Shown: positions 22,129 through 31,122, counted from the stretch's first letter. The stretch is DNA of 64,000 bases from Oxalobacteraceae bacterium (GCA_021299035.1 JAJTGD010000016.1:1-64000), one strand, 5' to 3'. The notes: generated from the letters alone by a model not told the origin. Numbers and translations: made by a program.

Positions 22129-23394
22129 ATGGATATTCAACACTACATGACCGACATTGGTCGCGCTGCGCGCAAGGCGTCACGCGCCATGGCCAAGGCT
22201 GACACTGCCGCGAAAAACCGCGCGCTACAACTCATTGCGGCAGCGATTCGACGTGATGCGGCATTGCTCACCGCAGCCAATCAACAAGACTTGGATGCAG
22301 CGCGCGCCAATGGCCTTGCCGCTGCGCTGGTCGATCGTCTCACGCTATCCGAAAAAGCGATCGCCACCATGGCCGAGGGTCTGGAGCAAATTGCCGCACT
22401 GCCCGACCCCATCGGCGAAATCACGAATATGAAGTACCGCCCGAGCGGTATTCAGGTTGGGCAGATGCGGGTGCCGCTGGGCGTGATCGGCATTATTTAC
22501 GAGGCTAGACCAAATGTTACTGTCGACGCGGCCGGGCTCTGCATCAAGAGCGGTAACGCGACGATTCTGCGCGGTGGATCGGAAGCCATTCATTGCAATC
22601 AGGCGCTCGCAAAATTAGTCAAAGAAGGTTTGGCAGGTGCTGGCTTGCCGTCAGAAGCGGTTCAAATCATCGAAACAACAGACCGCGCAGTAGTCGGCGC
22701 GATGATCACCATGCCGGAGTTCATCGACGTCATCGTGCCGCGTGGTGGCAAAGGCTTAATCGAACGCCTGATGAAAGATTCCAAGGTACCGATGATCAAG
22801 CACCTCGACGGTATCTGCCATGTGTACATTGATGACAAAGCTGACATCGCCAAAGCATTACCTGTAGCCTTCAACGCAAAATGTCATCGCTATGGAACCT
22901 GTAACACCATGGAGACGCTCGTTGTCGCGCGTGACATTGCCCAACGTGCTCTACCCGAATTAGCCAAGTTGTTTGCTGAAAAACAGGTAGAGCTACGTGC
23001 CGACGCGGAAGCAATGAATATACTAGCTGGCTACCCAATGCTGAAAGCGGCAACCGAAGAAGACTGGCACACTGAATACCTTGATGCGATTCTCTCGGTG
23101 AAGATTGTCTCGGGTGTCGACGAGGCGATTGATTTCATCAACACCTACTCATCGCAGCATACCGATAGCATCATCACGGAAGATTATTCACGCGCGCTGC
23201 AGTTCCTGCGCGAAGTCGATTCAGCATCGGTGATGGTGAATGCCTCGACACGCTTCGCTGACGGCTTCGAATACGGACTCGGTGCCGAAATCGGCATCTC
23301 GAACGATAAGCTGCACGCACGTGGCCCCGTCGGCCTGGAGGGGCTCACATCAGTCAAGTTCGTAGTGCTGGGCCATGGCGAGGTGCGGGTCTAA
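22129..23394 (+). CDS. proA: Gamma-glutamyl phosphate reductase
   Basis: Reduces gamma-glutamyl phosphate to glutamate semialdehyde in proline synthesis. From the ATG at 22129, which has AAGGAAA upstream, the protein is 421 residues. Family features include [23 protein letters not shown] and the catalytic cysteine in [10 protein letters not shown]. It is followed by hemJ after 3 bp. The call is firm. Confidence 0.98.
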   Translation: MDIQHYMTDIGRAARKASRAMAKADTAAKNRALQLIAAAIRRDAALLTAANQQDLDAARANGLAAALVDRLTLSEKAIATMAEGLEQIAALPDPIGEITNMKYRPSGIQVGQMRVPLGVIGIIYEARPNVTVDAAGLCIKSGNATILRGGSEAIHCNQALAKLVKEGLAGAGLPSEAVQIIETTDRAVVGAMITMPEFIDVIVPRGGKGLIERLMKDSKVPMIKHLDGICHVYIDDKADIAKALPVAFNAKCHRYGTCNTMETLVVARDIAQRALPELAKLFAEKQVELRADAEAMNILAGYPMLKAATEEDWHTEYLDAILSVKIVSGVDEAIDFINTYSSQHTDSIITEDYSRALQFLREVDSASVMVNASTRFADGFEYGLGAEIGISNDKLHARGPVGLEGLTSVKFVVLGHGEVRV

Positions 23395-23397
23395 GCG

Positions 23398-23820
23398 ATG
23401 GCTTATCTCTGGATCAAGACCGTTCATATCGTGCTAGTGGCATCCTGGTTCGCGGGTTTGTTCTATCTGCCGCGCATCTTCGTGAACTTGGCGATGGAAA
23501 CCGAACCCGCAGCGATTGATCGCTTGCTGCTAATGGCGAACAAGTTATACCGCTTCATGACCATCTTAATGATTCCTGCGCTCGCGCTCGGATTAATACT
23601 CTGGCTTTACTACGGCGTCGGTCAGCAGAGCCTGTGGATGCATGTGAAGCTGCTGATTGTGCTGGTGCTGGTGGGCTATCACCACCTCTGTAAGCGATTA
23701 TTGAAAGCATTTGAGCGTGGCGAGAATTTCCGCAGCCATGTCTGGTATCGCTGGTTCAATGAGCTGCCCGTGATCGGTATGTTCGCTGCGGTTGCCCTCG
23801 TCATCATTAAACCTGTTTAA
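23398..23820 (+). CDS. hemJ: HemJ-type protoporphyrinogen IX oxidase (CopD-like membrane protein)
   Basis: Small membrane protein that oxidises protoporphyrinogen IX in bacteria lacking HemG or HemY. The 140 residues contain four predicted helices. The family motif is clear: a conserved His in helix 1 (KTVHIVLVASWFAGLFYLPR), and a helix 3 with HVKLLIVLVLVGYHH. It starts 3 bp after proA. The product is the substrate of HemH, encoded at 9.4-10.5 kb. CopD-family copper protein is an older label for the same group; I favour HemJ from length and motif. Confidence 0.8.
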   Translation: MAYLWIKTVHIVLVASWFAGLFYLPRIFVNLAMETEPAAIDRLLLMANKLYRFMTILMIPALALGLILWLYYGVGQQSLWMHVKLLIVLVLVGYHHLCKRLLKAFERGENFRSHVWYRWFNELPVIGMFAAVALVIIKPV

Positions 23821-23836
23821 GTTCGGGAGAAACCTA

Positions 23837-24442
23837 ATGGCAAAGATCGTTGAGTATTTCGTTGTACCGCAATCGCCATGGACTTATCTGGGGCATCAGC
23901 GTTTCACTGCCATCGTGAAGAAGCATCATGCACAAGTAGTACTGAAACCTGCAGATATGGTTAAGGTATTTGCCGCCAGCGGTGGCGTACCGGTGGCACA
24001 ACGCCCTGTGCAGCGTCAGGCGTATCGTCTTGCCGAGCTGGCACGGTGGAGCAAATTTTTAGAGATTCCTTTGAATATTCACCCGGCGTTTTTTCCAGTT
24101 GCTGGAGATCCCGGTTCGAAGCTAATTATCGCTGCACTTCATCAGAACGGCACCGATGCGGCGATGGCATTGCTCGGTGCACTGGGCCGCGCCTGCTGGG
24201 CAGAAGAAAAAAATATCGCTGACCCGGATATTTTGGTGGCCGTCGCGAACGCTGTTGGTTTGGATGGTAACGAGCTACTGAAATACTCTGCTAGCCAAGC
24301 AGCGGCTGATGAGCTTCAGCGCAATACGGAAGAAGCCATTGCAGCACAAGTTTTTGGCGTTCCCTGGTACCGTATTGATGGCGAAGGATTCTGGGGCCAA
24401 GATCGGTTGGATTTTGTCGAGCGAGCGCTGCAGAAAAGCTGA
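23837..24442 (+). CDS. DsbA-fold 2-hydroxychromene-2-carboxylate isomerase family protein
   Basis: A 201-residue thioredoxin-superfamily protein of the GST-kappa/2-hydroxychromene-2-carboxylate isomerase group. The N-terminal strand and loop (EYFVVPQSPWTYLGHQRF) place a Ser-Pro-Trp where DsbA has CxxC, so it is not a disulfide oxidoreductase. A helical insert and the closing cis-Pro region (QVFGVPWYRIDGEGFWGQDR) are intact. Family members isomerise a naphthalene-degradation intermediate with glutathione, but no catabolic genes are near, so the true substrate is unknown. GGGAGA precedes the ATG at 23837. Confidence 0.8.
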   Translation: MAKIVEYFVVPQSPWTYLGHQRFTAIVKKHHAQVVLKPADMVKVFAASGGVPVAQRPVQRQAYRLAELARWSKFLEIPLNIHPAFFPVAGDPGSKLIIAALHQNGTDAAMALLGALGRACWAEEKNIADPDILVAVANAVGLDGNELLKYSASQAAADELQRNTEEAIAAQVFGVPWYRIDGEGFWGQDRLDFVERALQKS

Positions 24443-24450
24443 TGAAAAAT

Positions 24451-24573
24451 GCTGGGTTCCAGTCTGTGCCGGCATGACAGCTTTGAAGTTGTTGGTACTA
24501 ATTCAAAACAATTTTTACCAAACTGAAGTCATCAGCATTTGAACTGTCATCCTGGCGTAGGCCAGGTTCCAGT
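24451..24573. repeat. Pair of inverted REP-like palindromic repeats
   Basis: Two about 30-bp units in opposite orientation, 24451-24480 and 24544-24573, share the core GTCAT-N-C-N-GGC...CCAG and match at roughly 19 of 30 positions after reversing one. The second contains a small palindrome (CTGGC GTAG GCCAG). Similar TTCCAG/GTCAT palindromic repeats are dispersed in many proteobacterial genomes. The rest of the 202-bp gap before rlmL shows nothing else clear. Confidence 0.5.
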
Positions 24574-24644
24574 AGTTGGTTTGATACTCTGACATATCTT
24601 GTCGTGCTTACCGTAGCTCGACAATCACGGATAAAAGGTACGCC

Positions 24645-25841
24645 ATGTCATATTCCTTCTTCTGTCCCTGCCCGCGCGGGCTGGAAATCGCACTCGCCGA
24701 GGAACTCCATGAAATCGCAGCACACAGCCGTACGCTGAAGATACACAATAGCGTTCCCGGTGGCGTGCATTGCTCTGGTACGTTGCAAGATGCGATGCTG
24801 TTGAATTTGCACTCCCGGATAGCATCACGTGTACTTTTACGCATTGCGCAATCCGGCTACATCAACGAAAACGATGTCTATGATCTGGCGCTTGGCGCAC
24901 CGTGGGAGGACTGGTTGGACTTGGAGCACACCATCCGGGTTGATGTGAACGCTATCAAATCCCCCCTTAAGAGCCTCGAGTTCGCAACCCTGCGCATTAA
25001 AGATGGTATCTGTGATCGTTTCCGTGATCGCGTCGGAAAGCGTCCATCGGTTGATACGCGCACGCCCGACATGCGGATTTGGGGCTTTCTCGATGCGCGC
25101 ACGGTCACGGTCTATTTGGATACCTCGGGAGAATCTTTATTCAAGCGTGGCTGGCGACTAGACACCGGTGACGCGCCGCTGCGCGAGAATCTTGCCGCCG
25201 GTCTGCTGCGCACCGCTGGGTGGAAACCCGGCACGCCCTTATTTGATCCGATGTGTGGCTCAGGCACGCTGCTGATCGAAGCAGCGCAAATACTGGCCGG
25301 TATGCCGCCCGGTATGAACCGTCGCTTCGCCTTTGAAAAATTCAATCGCTTCAAACAAGACGAATGGGATGCGGTTCGTCATGCGGTAAAGCCTTTGCCA
25401 CTGCCCACTGCACCAACGATTTTCGGCAGCGATATTTCTGGCGACATGTTGGTAATGGCACGCAATAACCTTCAGCGCGCCGGTATTCACTTCGATATCC
25501 CGCTTAAACAAATTGATGCACAAGAAGTAAAGCCGCCCACAGAACTTCCCGGCTTGCTAATCACTAACCCGCCATACGGCGAACGTATCGGTATGCGCGG
25601 CGATCGCTCACAAGAGCCGGATGAGCTTGCCACTGCTTTTTTTAGTGCATTTGGCAGCACCTTGAAGCAGCGCTTTGCCGGCTGGACTGCCTGCCTCTTC
25701 ACTGCAGACCTGACACTCCCGCGCATGCTACGCTTAAAGGAATCAAAGAAAACGCCGTTTTTCAACGGCGCTATTGAATGCAGACTATTCCGCTTTGAGC
25801 TAGTGGCAGGGTCGAATCGAAAACCATCGCAGCAAAGTTAA
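24645..25841 (+). CDS. rlmL: THUMP-domain 23S rRNA (guanine-N2) methyltransferase, RlmL-type
   Basis: SAM-dependent RNA methyltransferase, probably making m2G2445 in 23S rRNA. The 398-residue protein has an N-terminal ferredoxin-like and THUMP region (about 1-160). The Rossmann methyltransferase domain carries the SAM motif FDPMCGSGTLLIEAA (about 200-214) and the catalytic NPPYGER at 308-314. E. coli RlmKL has an extra C-terminal RlmK domain that this protein lacks, as is usual in betaproteobacteria. A strong terminator follows. Confidence 0.9.
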   Translation: MSYSFFCPCPRGLEIALAEELHEIAAHSRTLKIHNSVPGGVHCSGTLQDAMLLNLHSRIASRVLLRIAQSGYINENDVYDLALGAPWEDWLDLEHTIRVDVNAIKSPLKSLEFATLRIKDGICDRFRDRVGKRPSVDTRTPDMRIWGFLDARTVTVYLDTSGESLFKRGWRLDTGDAPLRENLAAGLLRTAGWKPGTPLFDPMCGSGTLLIEAAQILAGMPPGMNRRFAFEKFNRFKQDEWDAVRHAVKPLPLPTAPTIFGSDISGDMLVMARNNLQRAGIHFDIPLKQIDAQEVKPPTELPGLLITNPPYGERIGMRGDRSQEPDELATAFFSAFGSTLKQRFAGWTACLFTADLTLPRMLRLKESKKTPFFNGAIECRLFRFELVAGSNRKPSQQS

Positions 25842-25870
25842 GCCGTCTTATACGATTCAGGCTGGCTCCA

Positions 25871-25899
25871 TTACCTGTGCCCACGATGAGCACAGGTAA
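25871..25899. other. Second hairpin abutting the rlmL terminator
   Basis: A 10-bp perfect stem (25871-25880 with 25890-25899) with a 9-nt loop directly precedes the main terminator hairpin and shares its A-run. Read on the minus strand it comes after a T-rich stretch. It may reinforce termination or stabilise the rlmL mRNA end. Confidence 0.55.
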
Positions 25900-25928
25900 A
25901 AAATGCCGCTCATCAGAGCGGCATTTTT
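25899..25928. terminator. Strong bidirectional terminator
   Basis: A 13-bp perfect stem (25899-25911 with 25916-25928) with a 4-nt loop, flanked by A and T runs so that it works in both directions. It lies between convergent rlmL and the small lipoprotein gene. Confidence 0.92.
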
Positions 25929-25942
25929 CTTCACAGGGGGAC

Positions 25943-26092
25943 TTAGTCAGCTTTCTTATCGCCCTTACCAAACCAACCCGATACCGTATCCTTGGTCGAG
26001 TCATACGCTGAAGACATGGTCTCGCAGCCCGACGACATTAGTACAACAGCCAACAAGACAGAGATGCTTAGGCAGTTTTTCACTATTTTCAT
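25943..26092 (-). CDS. Small lipoprotein, 49 residues
   Basis: A short gene with good support. The ATG at 26092 has GGAG 8 nt upstream. The product begins with a basic, hydrophobic signal peptide ending in the lipobox MSSGC (Cys23). A short hydrophilic tail follows (ETMSSAYDSTKDTVSGWFG, then Lys/Asp-rich). A strong terminator lies 15 bp past the stop. Size and layout resemble entericidin-like or other tiny envelope lipoproteins, but I cannot assign a family. The +2 residue is Glu, which does not signal inner-membrane retention, so outer-membrane anchoring is likely. About 220 bp upstream to the tRNA gene hold no other gene. Confidence 0.75.
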   Translation of the reverse strand: MKIVKNCLSISVLLAVVLMSSGCETMSSAYDSTKDTVSGWFGKGDKKAD

Positions 26093-26312
26093 TTATGGTC
26101 TCCAATAAACAAGCGGCCAAGCCTGAGGTACGCTGAATAGTACGTGCTGACAAACCCCGGCACCCTCAATACCAGGCTCTCGCTACGTAGACTTTCATTT
26201 TAGTTTACCAACTGCAGGTGCGGTTGATTATCGGGAATTTCTCTGCCGAGATCGATAGCAAATTACTATTTTGATATTCTTATCCAACTCGTCCGGTAAA
26301 ATCCGGTCACGT

Positions 26313-26386
26313 GCGGGTGTAGTTCAATGGTAGAACGGCAGCTTCCCAAGCTGCATACGAGGGTTCGATTCCCTTCACCCGCTCCA
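26313..26386 (+). tRNA. tRNA-Gly (anticodon CCC)
   Basis: A full cloverleaf is readable: acceptor GCGGGTG (26313-26319) pairs with CACCCGC (26376-26382). The anticodon stem GCAGC/GCTGC encloses the loop TTCCCAA with anticodon CCC at 26345-26347. The T arm contains GGTTCGATTCC, and CCA is encoded at 26384-26386. It reads GGG codons. A TAAAAT at 26297-26302 could be the -10 box, but no well-spaced -35 is seen. Confidence 0.97.
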
Positions 26387-26400
26387 TCCTACCCTTGTCG

Positions 26401-27117
26401 ATGACTGAACCCCTTAATCCAAGCGCACGGCGCGCCCTGCCCTACGATCCAACTGAGCGCCGCATTCGCAGCTTTGTCACGCGTATGGGCAGGCTATCGG
26501 ACGGGCAGGCGCGTGCGCTTGAAACGCTCGCACCTCGGTACTGTCTACCGTTTGAAAAGTCGGTACTCGACCTCGAGAAGACCTTCGGCCGACACGCCCC
26601 TACCATCCTTGAGATCGGTACCGGCATGGGGGAGACCACCGCCCATATTGCGGCCCTGATACCCGACACAAATTTCATCGGCGTCGAGGTGCACACACCG
26701 GGCATCGGCAGCTTGCTGAAAATGATCGATGAGCAGAGCTTGAGCAACCTGCGGCTGATTCAGCATGATGCGGTCGAGGTCGTGACCCATCAGCTGGCAC
26801 CAGCGTCACTGGCTGGCGTGCATGTGTTTTTTCCAGATCCATGGCATAAGGCGCGGCATCAAAAACGTCGCCTGATTCAGGCGCCTTTTGTCGAGCTACT
26901 TGCCTCGCGCATTGCAGTCGGCGGCTACTTACACTGCGCTACCGACTGGGAAGACTATGCAGTACAGATGCTAGACGTCTTGTCTTCCAACACCAGCCTG
27001 CGCAACACTGCGGAAGCTTATGCGGAGCGACCACCATACAGACCGGTGACAAAATTTGAACGGCGCGGGCTACGGCTAGGTCACGGCGTCTGGGATCTTG
27101 TATTCCAACGTCAATGA
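26401..27117 (+). CDS. trmB: tRNA (guanine-N7)-methyltransferase
   Basis: Makes m7G46 in tRNAs using SAM. From the ATG at 26401 the protein is 238 residues, with the SAM motif [17 protein letters not shown] and the family signature [16 protein letters not shown]. It lies 14 bp after a tRNA gene on the same strand; a TTG at 26395 would add two residues. The stop is followed by convergent uppP with no clear terminator. Confidence 0.97.
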   Translation: MTEPLNPSARRALPYDPTERRIRSFVTRMGRLSDGQARALETLAPRYCLPFEKSVLDLEKTFGRHAPTILEIGTGMGETTAHIAALIPDTNFIGVEVHTPGIGSLLKMIDEQSLSNLRLIQHDAVEVVTHQLAPASLAGVHVFFPDPWHKARHQKRRLIQAPFVELLASRIAVGGYLHCATDWEDYAVQMLDVLSSNTSLRNTAEAYAERPPYRPVTKFERRGLRLGHGVWDLVFQRQ

Positions 27118-27163
27118 GGCGCGCCCGGGCGATCTGAGGGAGTCAGTCTTAAAATTCAGTACT

Positions 27164-27994
27164 TCACTCAGTCCATTGCACCCAGCCGGTCCATGCAGTG
27201 ACTAAGATAAGTACGCCAAAGATGATTCGGTACCAAGCGAAAACCATGAAATCATGCGAGCTGATATACCGCAGCAGCCAGCGCACACACAAAAAGGCTG
27301 AGATGAATGCCGACAACGCACCTAGCCCGAACATGGGCAAGTCAGCCACGGAAAGTAGTGCTCTTTCTTTGTAAAGCGAATAGACGGTTGCACCAAACAA
27401 GGTAGGAATCGCAAGAAAGAAAGAGAATTCGGTCGCAGCTTGACGAGATAAGCCAAACGCCATGGCACCGATAATGGTGGCACCCGAGCGGCTCGTACCC
27501 GGAATCAGCGCAAAGCACTGCGCAAGCCCAACTTTCAGCGCATCGAGCGCACTCATATCATCGACCGAGTCGACCCGAGAATAGACCACGCGACGGTGCC
27601 GCCTCTCGATGATGATGATGATAAAAGCACCGACAATGAATGCCAATGCAACCGGTACAGGTTTAAATAGATGCGCTTTGATCGCCTTGCCAAAAGCAAG
27701 GCCAAGTATCACCGCTGGCAGGAACGCGATTAGCAGATTGACGACGAAGCGACGCGCTGTAATGTCGTGGCGAAAATCCAGAATCACGCGTGCGATCTTG
27801 ACCCGATACTCCCAACATACGGCCAGCATGGCACCGGCCTGAATCACAATCTCGAATACCTTCACTTTTTCGCCGGTGAAGTTCAGCAGACTACCGGCAA
27901 GAATCAAATGGCCGGTCGAGGAAATTGGCAGGAACTCCGTCAAGCCCTCGACGATGCCCATGATGATGACCTTGATGGCGAGGGAAATTTCCAT
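27164..27994 (-). CDS. uppP: Undecaprenyl-diphosphatase (BacA)
   Basis: Integral membrane enzyme that recycles undecaprenyl diphosphate for peptidoglycan and O-antigen synthesis. The 276-residue protein has about eight membrane helices and the two family motifs: [20 protein letters not shown] near the N-terminus and [14 protein letters not shown] with its catalytic Arg and Ser. It is convergent with trmB. No clear ribosome binding site precedes the ATG. Confidence 0.98.
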   Translation of the reverse strand: MEISLAIKVIIMGIVEGLTEFLPISSTGHLILAGSLLNFTGEKVKVFEIVIQAGAMLAVCWEYRVKIARVILDFRHDITARRFVVNLLIAFLPAVILGLAFGKAIKAHLFKPVPVALAFIVGAFIIIIIERRHRRVVYSRVDSVDDMSALDALKVGLAQCFALIPGTSRSGATIIGAMAFGLSRQAATEFSFFLAIPTLFGATVYSLYKERALLSVADLPMFGLGALSAFISAFLCVRWLLRYISSHDFMVFAWYRIIFGVLILVTAWTGWVQWTE

Positions 27995-28154
27995 GCGGGA
28001 GAAAGTTTAATGAAAAGCGGAGTAGAAGTACTTTGCGAAACAGTGCTGACTTGCAGGTTGCGCTTACCTTGCGCTTGCGAAGCTTACCACGGGGTAGTTA
28101 TCTGGGTCGTGTCCGCCATAAAGTCTGCGCCATTACCGATATGTAGCTGTCCAC

Positions 28155-28186
28155 AAAAAACAGGCGAACCTGAAAAGGTCCGCCTG
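28155..28186 (-). terminator. Intrinsic terminator after the 665-residue gene
   Basis: A 10-bp stem with one mismatch (28161-28170 with 28177-28186) and a 6-nt loop, followed on the minus strand by six T (28155-28160). It lies 43-74 bp past the stop codon of the upstream minus-strand gene, showing that the gene is an expressed single unit. Confidence 0.85.
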
Positions 28187-28228
28187 GCTATCGCGCTATG
28201 GCTACTCCGCTGGGTATTAATACCGCGT

Positions 28229-30226
28229 TTACGATTTCGGCTCGTTTGAGCTTTCAGTCTCGACGTCAGTACTGTCGCTCGGCTCAGTCCGGCTCGCACT
28301 TTCCTCTTCGGCGAATGGACTTTTTCTCAGCTGAGACAAGTCGAGTGAAATCGCTGAGGAGGCCGAAAAAATGGTAGGGCCCGTCGTGGATGCAGTGAGT
28401 GTGTCTGACGGCCCAGGTGCCCGCGATGATGCTGCGCTGTTAGTGGTTGCCGTGGAGGAGGTCGGTGTTGCAGTTAGTGCTTGGCGGGGAGAAGTTTCTT
28501 CCGAGACGGAATCTGCGGCCTCCTCGGCTGCCCACCTGGCCAGCTTGTTGCGGAAAGCTTGATAGTTGTCTGGAACAGGCTTGTTTTGCTGTACCAGTCC
28601 CGTGACATAAGCTTCCATCTGCTTGAGGCAATAGGTTGCCTGGCCATTTTTAAACTCAGCAAACTCCTCGCGCGAGTCCGTAATTTTTGCCTTGAGTTGC
28701 TTCATGAATTCAGGGGAGAAGTCGGCAAGTCTCAGTTCACGGGCAAACTCGTTCAGTTTTGCAGCACGCTTTCGTTCGACATTTAATTTCCGTGTCTCAC
28801 TTTCTTTCATTGACTTTGCCATCACGGATGCATCTCGTGGCGATAGCGGCACATCCTTATTGGATTCACTTCCTGAGGATGAAAATAGCTGTCCAATTTT
28901 TCCCATCACGCTGGTTTTACCGCGTGGTGAATGAATAGTGTTCATTCCCTGCCGCTCACGTAGCGCCTTTCCTTTGAGAAGACCTTTGAGAAAACCCTTG
29001 ATATCGTCTGGCTGATTTTCCGTTTTCAACATAATAGCCAGATAGAGCCTGTCGAGTTTGAAGTTCATATAAGCGTTAAAAAAAACAAGCAAACGCTGAA
29101 AAAATTGCTCGTCGGTTTTTTCAACTTTGCTGAACTTTTGTTTCCAGATAAAACCAAGGCCGCGAACAGCCAGCAGAGACGTCATGGCCGAACGCCGAAG
29201 AATAAACTGCTCTTCCAGATCTTTTGGACCCTTCTCCTTCAGCCACTTGACCATATGCGTATCAACGGATTGCAGTAGGTCTTTCATGGGTCCGCTCAAT
29301 CCCGAGGCTTTCAGATCCAACGCTGGGCCAAGCAGGTAGTCAATCAGTGGCTTGATCACCTCTGTCATCAAATCCTTGTAACCCTCGAGTTCCAAGACTT
29401 GTGCTCCACGCAGCCCAGAAGTGTCATAGCCTGACAGCTTCTTGTGGATATTTTCATAGTTGCGCTGGACCTTCTTGCGAACCTCTTTAAGCTCTGGTGT
29501 ATTGAGATGCTTATGCAGGAAAGGCTGCAAAAATGTTTTGATGATATTGATGTCTTTCCCGGGGTCACCTAGTGTCTGGTCGCCACTGTAGCCTTGAATG
29601 ATTTGTTCACCGCGAAGGATTGGTGCACCACCACTGCGTGCCTCCGGCACCTTAGCACCTGCACCGCTTTCTATCGCCACCAACAACATCCCCAGCGCCT
29701 TACCGCTCAACGTTCCCTCGGACTGTAACCCGGCACGAATCACCGACTTGATTTTTTCGGGCAAATCCGACCAACTTAGCCAGAGCTTTTTCCCGGCATC
29801 GGCGATACGTGACGAGGACGAACTTGCAACCGGCGTGTTACTAGATGGGGGGTTGGCCGCTGTTGTCGACGCACTTGTCGCATTGCTGGCGGAAGTGACC
29901 GTCGATGTGGTCGTCGTACTGCTGTTGGCGGTGCTAGGCGTCGCGTTAACGGACGTAGCATGGCCTGTCGGCCGGTAAGTCGATGCAGTCGCTTGTCGCT
30001 CCAGGCCACGGCGTTTCACCGTTGGCTCACTGCTTTTTTCTTGCACATCGCGGGGTGACGGCGGCACTATCGCACTGGTCCAAGTACCGGCTCGCCGCCG
30101 CCCCTGTGTCAGGCTTGGCTGCACCGGCGCGGCCTCCGTTTCCCGCGTCTCGTGTGGCGGCGAGTCGCTGGAATCTTCCAGGCTACTACGCGAATCGCTA
30201 CGAGGGAGTGACAAGGATCTGTCCAT
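28229..30226 (-). CDS. Hypothetical protein with disordered Ser/Thr-rich ends (effector-like)
   Basis: I do not recognise this 665-residue protein. Residues 1-145 are rich in Ser, Thr, Pro and Arg, with almost pure Ser/Thr/Ala from about 91 to 139. Residues 146-420 and 465-575 look helical and folded, including FFQRLLVFFNAYMNFKLDRL. The last 90 residues are again Ser/Thr/Glu-rich. The tripeptide SPR occurs four times (57, 433, 462, 579). There is no signal peptide or membrane helix and only one cysteine (533). AAGGA 5 nt before the ATG and a terminator mark it as a real single-gene unit. The composition resembles type III or IV secretion effectors, which is inference; no secretion genes are in view. 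A faint likeness of residues 225-400 to RasGAP helices is too weak to use. Confidence 0.7.
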   Translation of the reverse strand: MDRSLSLPRSDSRSSLEDSSDSPPHETRETEAAPVQPSLTQGRRRAGTWTSAIVPPSPRDVQEKSSEPTVKRRGLERQATASTYRPTGHATSVNATPSTANSSTTTTSTVTSASNATSASTTAANPPSSNTPVASSSSSRIADAGKKLWLSWSDLPEKIKSVIRAGLQSEGTLSGKALGMLLVAIESGAGAKVPEARSGGAPILRGEQIIQGYSGDQTLGDPGKDINIIKTFLQPFLHKHLNTPELKEVRKKVQRNYENIHKKLSGYDTSGLRGAQVLELEGYKDLMTEVIKPLIDYLLGPALDLKASGLSGPMKDLLQSVDTHMVKWLKEKGPKDLEEQFILRRSAMTSLLAVRGLGFIWKQKFSKVEKTDEQFFQRLLVFFNAYMNFKLDRLYLAIMLKTENQPDDIKGFLKGLLKGKALRERQGMNTIHSPRGKTSVMGKIGQLFSSSGSESNKDVPLSPRDASVMAKSMKESETRKLNVERKRAAKLNEFARELRLADFSPEFMKQLKAKITDSREEFAEFKNGQATYCLKQMEAYVTGLVQQNKPVPDNYQAFRNKLARWAAEEAADSVSEETSPRQALTATPTSSTATTNSAASSRAPGPSDTLTASTTGPTIFSASSAISLDLSQLRKSPFAEEESASRTEPSDSTDVETESSNEPKS

Positions 30227-30418
30227 GGCTGTCCTTTCGAGTTCAGAAGAGGTAGTGGGTCTCGCCAGTCGTGACAGGCTGACCAGACTCCAAATGGGTT
30301 CGGGTCTACTGTTTTACTAATTCAATAACATCTTGGGATCACCCCGATACGTACCCCCCCGGTGAAAAAGGGTTCCTGCCATTTTTTTGGGCGTACCAAG
30401 CCATTTGCCCTGAATTGC

Positions 30419-30448
30419 TTGACGTTATTTCATTGGGCAGCCTATATT
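30419..30448 (+). promoter_or_regulatory. Putative sigma70 promoter for the tetR-RND operon
   Basis: TTGACG (30419-30424), 18 nt, TATATT (30443-30448), about 43 bp before the TetR start codon. A direct repeat ACCCCCCGGT follows at 30453-30462, with a one-base-longer copy at 30353-30363, possibly an operator. Confidence 0.55.
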
Positions 30449-30490
30449 GCTGACCCCCCGGTTAGTTATCCGTCACGCCCCCAAACCGCC

Positions 30491-31117
30491 ATGCCCACGC
30501 TTGTTGAATCCCGCAGCAGACCCCGCTGGGAACGCCGCAAAGATGCCCGCCCGCAAGAACTGCTGGCTGCAGCACTTGATTTGTTCGTCGAGCGCGGCTA
30601 CGCGGCGACACGGCTGGATGAAGTGGCGGCGCGGGCGGGTGTGTCGAAGGGCACGCTGTATCTGTACTTCGAGAATAAGGAAGAGCTATTCAAAGCGGTG
30701 GTGCGTGAGAATATGGTGCCGCCGCTGGCCGATGCCGAAGAATTGATTAACAACTTCGAGGGGCACAGTAGTCATTTGCTGCGCCTTTGCATTGATGGCT
30801 GGTGGCAGCGTATCGGCGCCACCAAACTGTCCGGCATCTCGAAACTGATGATGGCCGAGTCGGTGGTGTCACGGGGTGGTGCACTACTCGCGCGCATCAT
30901 CGAGCGTGGTGTGGCGCTCGATGAGTTCCGACCGGTCGATACCACCATGGCGACCCGCGTGATTATTGCGCCCATGCTCATGCTGACGATGTGGCGTCAC
31001 TCGCTAAACGCCTGCCATCTGGATCCGATCGATCCTGATGCTTTCCTCGATTGCCTGGTCGACCTGCTGACGCGCGGCTTCGAGACGCCGAACAGCCGCT
31101 TTTCTCAGGAGCGCTGA
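30491..31117 (+). CDS. TetR/AcrR-family transcriptional regulator
   Basis: A 208-residue repressor-type protein. Its N-terminal helix-turn-helix is typical (ELLAAALDLFVERGYAAT, then EVAARAGVSKGTLYLYFENK, residues about 20-65). The C-terminal ligand-binding domain is helical. I start at the ATG at 30491 because upstream codons in this frame lie inside the likely promoter. It is 5 bp from the adaptor gene and in one operon with the RND pump, so it probably represses this pump and responds to one of its substrates. The ligand is unknown. Confidence 0.92.
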   Translation: MPTLVESRSRPRWERRKDARPQELLAAALDLFVERGYAATRLDEVAARAGVSKGTLYLYFENKEELFKAVVRENMVPPLADAEELINNFEGHSSHLLRLCIDGWWQRIGATKLSGISKLMMAESVVSRGGALLARIIERGVALDEFRPVDTTMATRVIIAPMLMLTMWRHSLNACHLDPIDPDAFLDCLVDLLTRGFETPNSRFSQER

Positions 31118-31122
31118 TTCCC

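Noticed and set aside
26271-26302. TTGATA...TAAAAT as a tRNA-Gly promoter
   Set aside because: The spacer is 20 nt, too long for a standard sigma70 promoter. Only the -10 is plausible.
28229-30226. RasGAP-like domain in the 665-residue protein
   Set aside because: The resemblance is limited to hydrophobic pattern and a few short strings. No convincing arginine-finger or FLR-x-NPA motif is present, so it is not used as an annotation.
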